From Myxococcus stipitatus (GTDB taxonomy: Bacteria; Myxococcota; Myxococcia; Myxococcales; Myxococcaceae), in contig NZ_JAKCFI010000010.1 of assembly GCF_021412625.1 (NCBI RefSeq), forward strand, positions 124,001 through 188,000: a DNA stretch of 64,000 bases. The letters are read 5' to 3'. Positions 63,501 to 64,000 of this stretch are shown here, piece after piece. The notes under the pieces were generated by a model, which was given only the letters and a program-made list of their open reading frames with translations, had not been told where the DNA came from and ran no database searches. Numbering within the stretch: position 1 is the stretch's first letter; each line of letters starts with the position of its first letter. The position numbers were made by a program, and so were the translations under genes.

Positions 63501-64000
63501 CTGGCCCGCCTGACGGTGCTGCCCGAGGACGAGATCGACGCGGCGATGCATCAGCTCGAGCTGCAGGGCTCGGTGCTGCGGGGCCAGTTCCGGCCGCTGG
63601 AGGCGCCGCTGGCGGAGGGACAGAAGCCGCCCCTGGAGTGGTGCGACCGGCGCCTGCTCCAGCGCATCCACCGCATGACGGTGGGGCGGCTGCGGCGCGA
63701 AATCGAGCCGCTGAGCGCGCAGGACTTCATGCGCTTCCTCTTCCGGTGGCACCACATGGAGGACGTGGACGCGCTGCGTGGCTCCACGGGGCTGGTGAAG
63801 GCGGTGCGGCTGCTGCAGGGCTACGAGGCGCCCGCCTCCGCGTGGGAGCGCTTCCTGCTTCCGGCGCGCATGCGCGGGTACACGCCGGACATGCTGGAGC
63901 GGGCCTGCTACGCGGGCGAGGTGGCCTGGGGCCGGTTGACGATGAAGGACGCGAAGCCCGCGCCGGGACCGCGCCGTGGCGCGCCCGTGACTCCGCCGGA
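60510..64000 (+). CDS. lhr: Lhr-family DEAD/DEAH helicase, N-terminal 1163 codons (runs off window)
   Basis: A large ATP-dependent superfamily 2 helicase linked to DNA repair. Translating from the ATG at 60510 gives MAPQISLDFAAEQ. Q-motif-like TRPQIEGWPII is at 38-48, Walker A APTGSGKT at 58-65, VSPLKALGNDVQKNL is motif Ia, VDEIHAL motif II (DEIH), LSATQKPLDAI motif III; further motifs ATASLELGIDVGNVDLV and LLQRVGRAGHH (motif VI) follow. The C-terminal region contains GEVAWGRL, typical of Lhr. The frame stays open to the window edge, so the stop is outside. On the opposite strand a 1216-codon open frame is an antisense artefact of codon bias. Confidence 0.93.
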   Translation, partial: MAPQISLDFAAEQAAHPALASFHPVVRRWFAERLGEPTRPQIEGWPIIQAGHDVLIAAPTGSGKTLTAFLAALDSLFRLALEGTLEDRTQVLYVSPLKALGNDVQKNLLQPLEELLSRARAEGYTPGELRVQVRSGDTPASERAQMVRRPPHILITTPESLYLYLTAERARATLRGVRTVIVDEIHALARDKRGSHFTLSMERLKALTETRPQLIGLSATQKPLDAIAGFLTGASHRECRRVEVGHLRPWDLTLEIPDAELSSLASHEMWGQVYDRLVELTGQHRTTLIFVNTRKMAERVAHDLGERLGEGLVAAHHGSMSREIRLAAEEKLKAGQLRAMVATASLELGIDVGNVDLVVQLGTTKAIAVLLQRVGRAGHHKSAISKGILFAMTRDELVECAALLNAVREGDLDAVRIPLKPLDVLAQQIVAACACEEWDERALFSLFQRAWPYRDLTWEEYQGVLEVLSEGIADRRGRAGIHLHRDRVNQRLKGRRGIRITALTNGGAIPDTFTFNVMAEPEGKVVGTLDEDFAVESSPGDVFLLGSTAWRIQRVMGSTVMVEDARGAAPNVPFWRGEAPGRTDELSAQVSRLREELLARDDAADFLEKQLRMSPPAVDALLGYLRLGRKMLDAVPSQTVVVAERFFDESGGMQLIIHAPFGSRINRAWGMALRKRFCRSFDFELQAAATEDGILLSLGEQHSFPLADIFDFLHSEHVEEVLVQAVLQSPLFGTRFRWVATRSLALNRMMGGKRVAPNLQRARSEDLLAAVFPAQVGCQDNHGGGDIELPDHPLVKQTMDDCLHEAMDIEGLREVLRRMRDGRIRLEARDVPEPSVFAHAMIHSQPYTFLDDAPAEERRVRNVALRRAMPAEDVAAFGALDASAIATVVEDAAPPMRDEDELHDLLLQWVLVRDSEFPRGMETPLFAQGRVAWLTLPTGRFLVAAERGSALRVLFPGVETQPPLPVLAHDRPVEREAAVLQVVRGRMEMLGPTTIAELARLTVLPEDEIDAAMHQLELQGSVLRGQFRPLEAPLAEGQKPPLEWCDRRLLQRIHRMTVGRLRREIEPLSAQDFMRFLFRWHHMEDVDALRGSTGLVKAVRLLQGYEAPASAWERFLLPARMRGYTPDMLERACYAGEVAWGRLTMKDAKPAPGPRRGAPVTPP

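Noticed and set aside
60105-63755. 1216-codon minus-strand frame opposite the Lhr helicase
   Set aside because: The plus strand has all helicase motifs and stays open to the edge; the antisense product is Arg/His/Leu-rich without motifs.

Overview
The window is uniformly very GC-rich with strong G/C third-position bias and carries lineage-specific markers of Myxococcaceae (Myxococcus/Corallococcus/Pyxidicoccus group): a MYXO-CTERM C-terminus (7.6 kb), a PilZ protein of the TIGR02266 type (14.4 kb), a DUF2378/TIGR02265 protein (59.8 kb), a Ser/Thr kinase, a CorE-like ECF sigma factor and a DUF6310/DUF5953 gene pair. No tRNA, rRNA, CRISPR array, insertion sequence or integrase was seen. The window cuts two genes: zwf at the left edge and an Lhr-type helicase at the right edge.

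Layout. 0-8.3 kb: zwf (partial), a collagen-like lipoprotein, a GT-C-type membrane protein, plsC, a secreted glucose/sorbosone dehydrogenase-like protein and an unknown membrane protein. 8.4-15.4 kb: sbcD-sbcC, facing a Ser/Thr kinase-PilZ pair. 15.4-24.4 kb: surface or exported proteins (TSP3/VWA lipoprotein, M14 carboxypeptidase, Cys-rich pair) plus a metallo-beta-lactamase-fold hydrolase and an Rrf2 regulator with an epoxide-hydrolase-like enzyme. 24.6-27.5 kb: a histidine kinase/NtrC-type regulator pair.

27.5-36.6 kb is a minus-strand sulfur amino-acid cluster: aspartokinase-homoserine dehydrogenase, two tandem cystathionine synthase/lyase-type PLP enzymes, cysK and metNIQ. It carries two layered RNA controls. 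A sigma70-like promoter is followed at once by a SAM-I/SAM-IV-like aptamer, a hairpin and a 45-codon leader ORF before the aspartokinase gene. A second promoter before cysK drives a 28-codon leader ORF with two Cys-Cys pairs, all in the rare TGT codon, followed by a terminator/antiterminator arrangement. SAM would gate the methionine branch and cysteine supply would gate cysK-metNIQ.

36.6-57.0 kb is mainly metal handling and cell-envelope functions: a goose-lysozyme-like muramidase, a CorE-like copper-responsive sigma factor, a CopA-type ATPase, a Rieske oxygenase, a metal-binding lipoprotein/TolC/multicopper-oxidase operon, arsC, and a czc/cus-type RND operon headed by a Cys-cluster protein. 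Between them sits a frameshifted lipoprotein carrying a DUF6310 nuclease-like domain followed by an intact DUF5953 gene, which resembles a SitA-type toxin/immunity pair, and a peptidoglycan amidase. 57-64 kb: a cysteine-synthase-like enzyme, a receiver-histidine kinase hybrid, a DUF2378 protein and Lhr.

All assignments come from reading the sequence by eye and from recognised family motifs; no database search or folding program was run.
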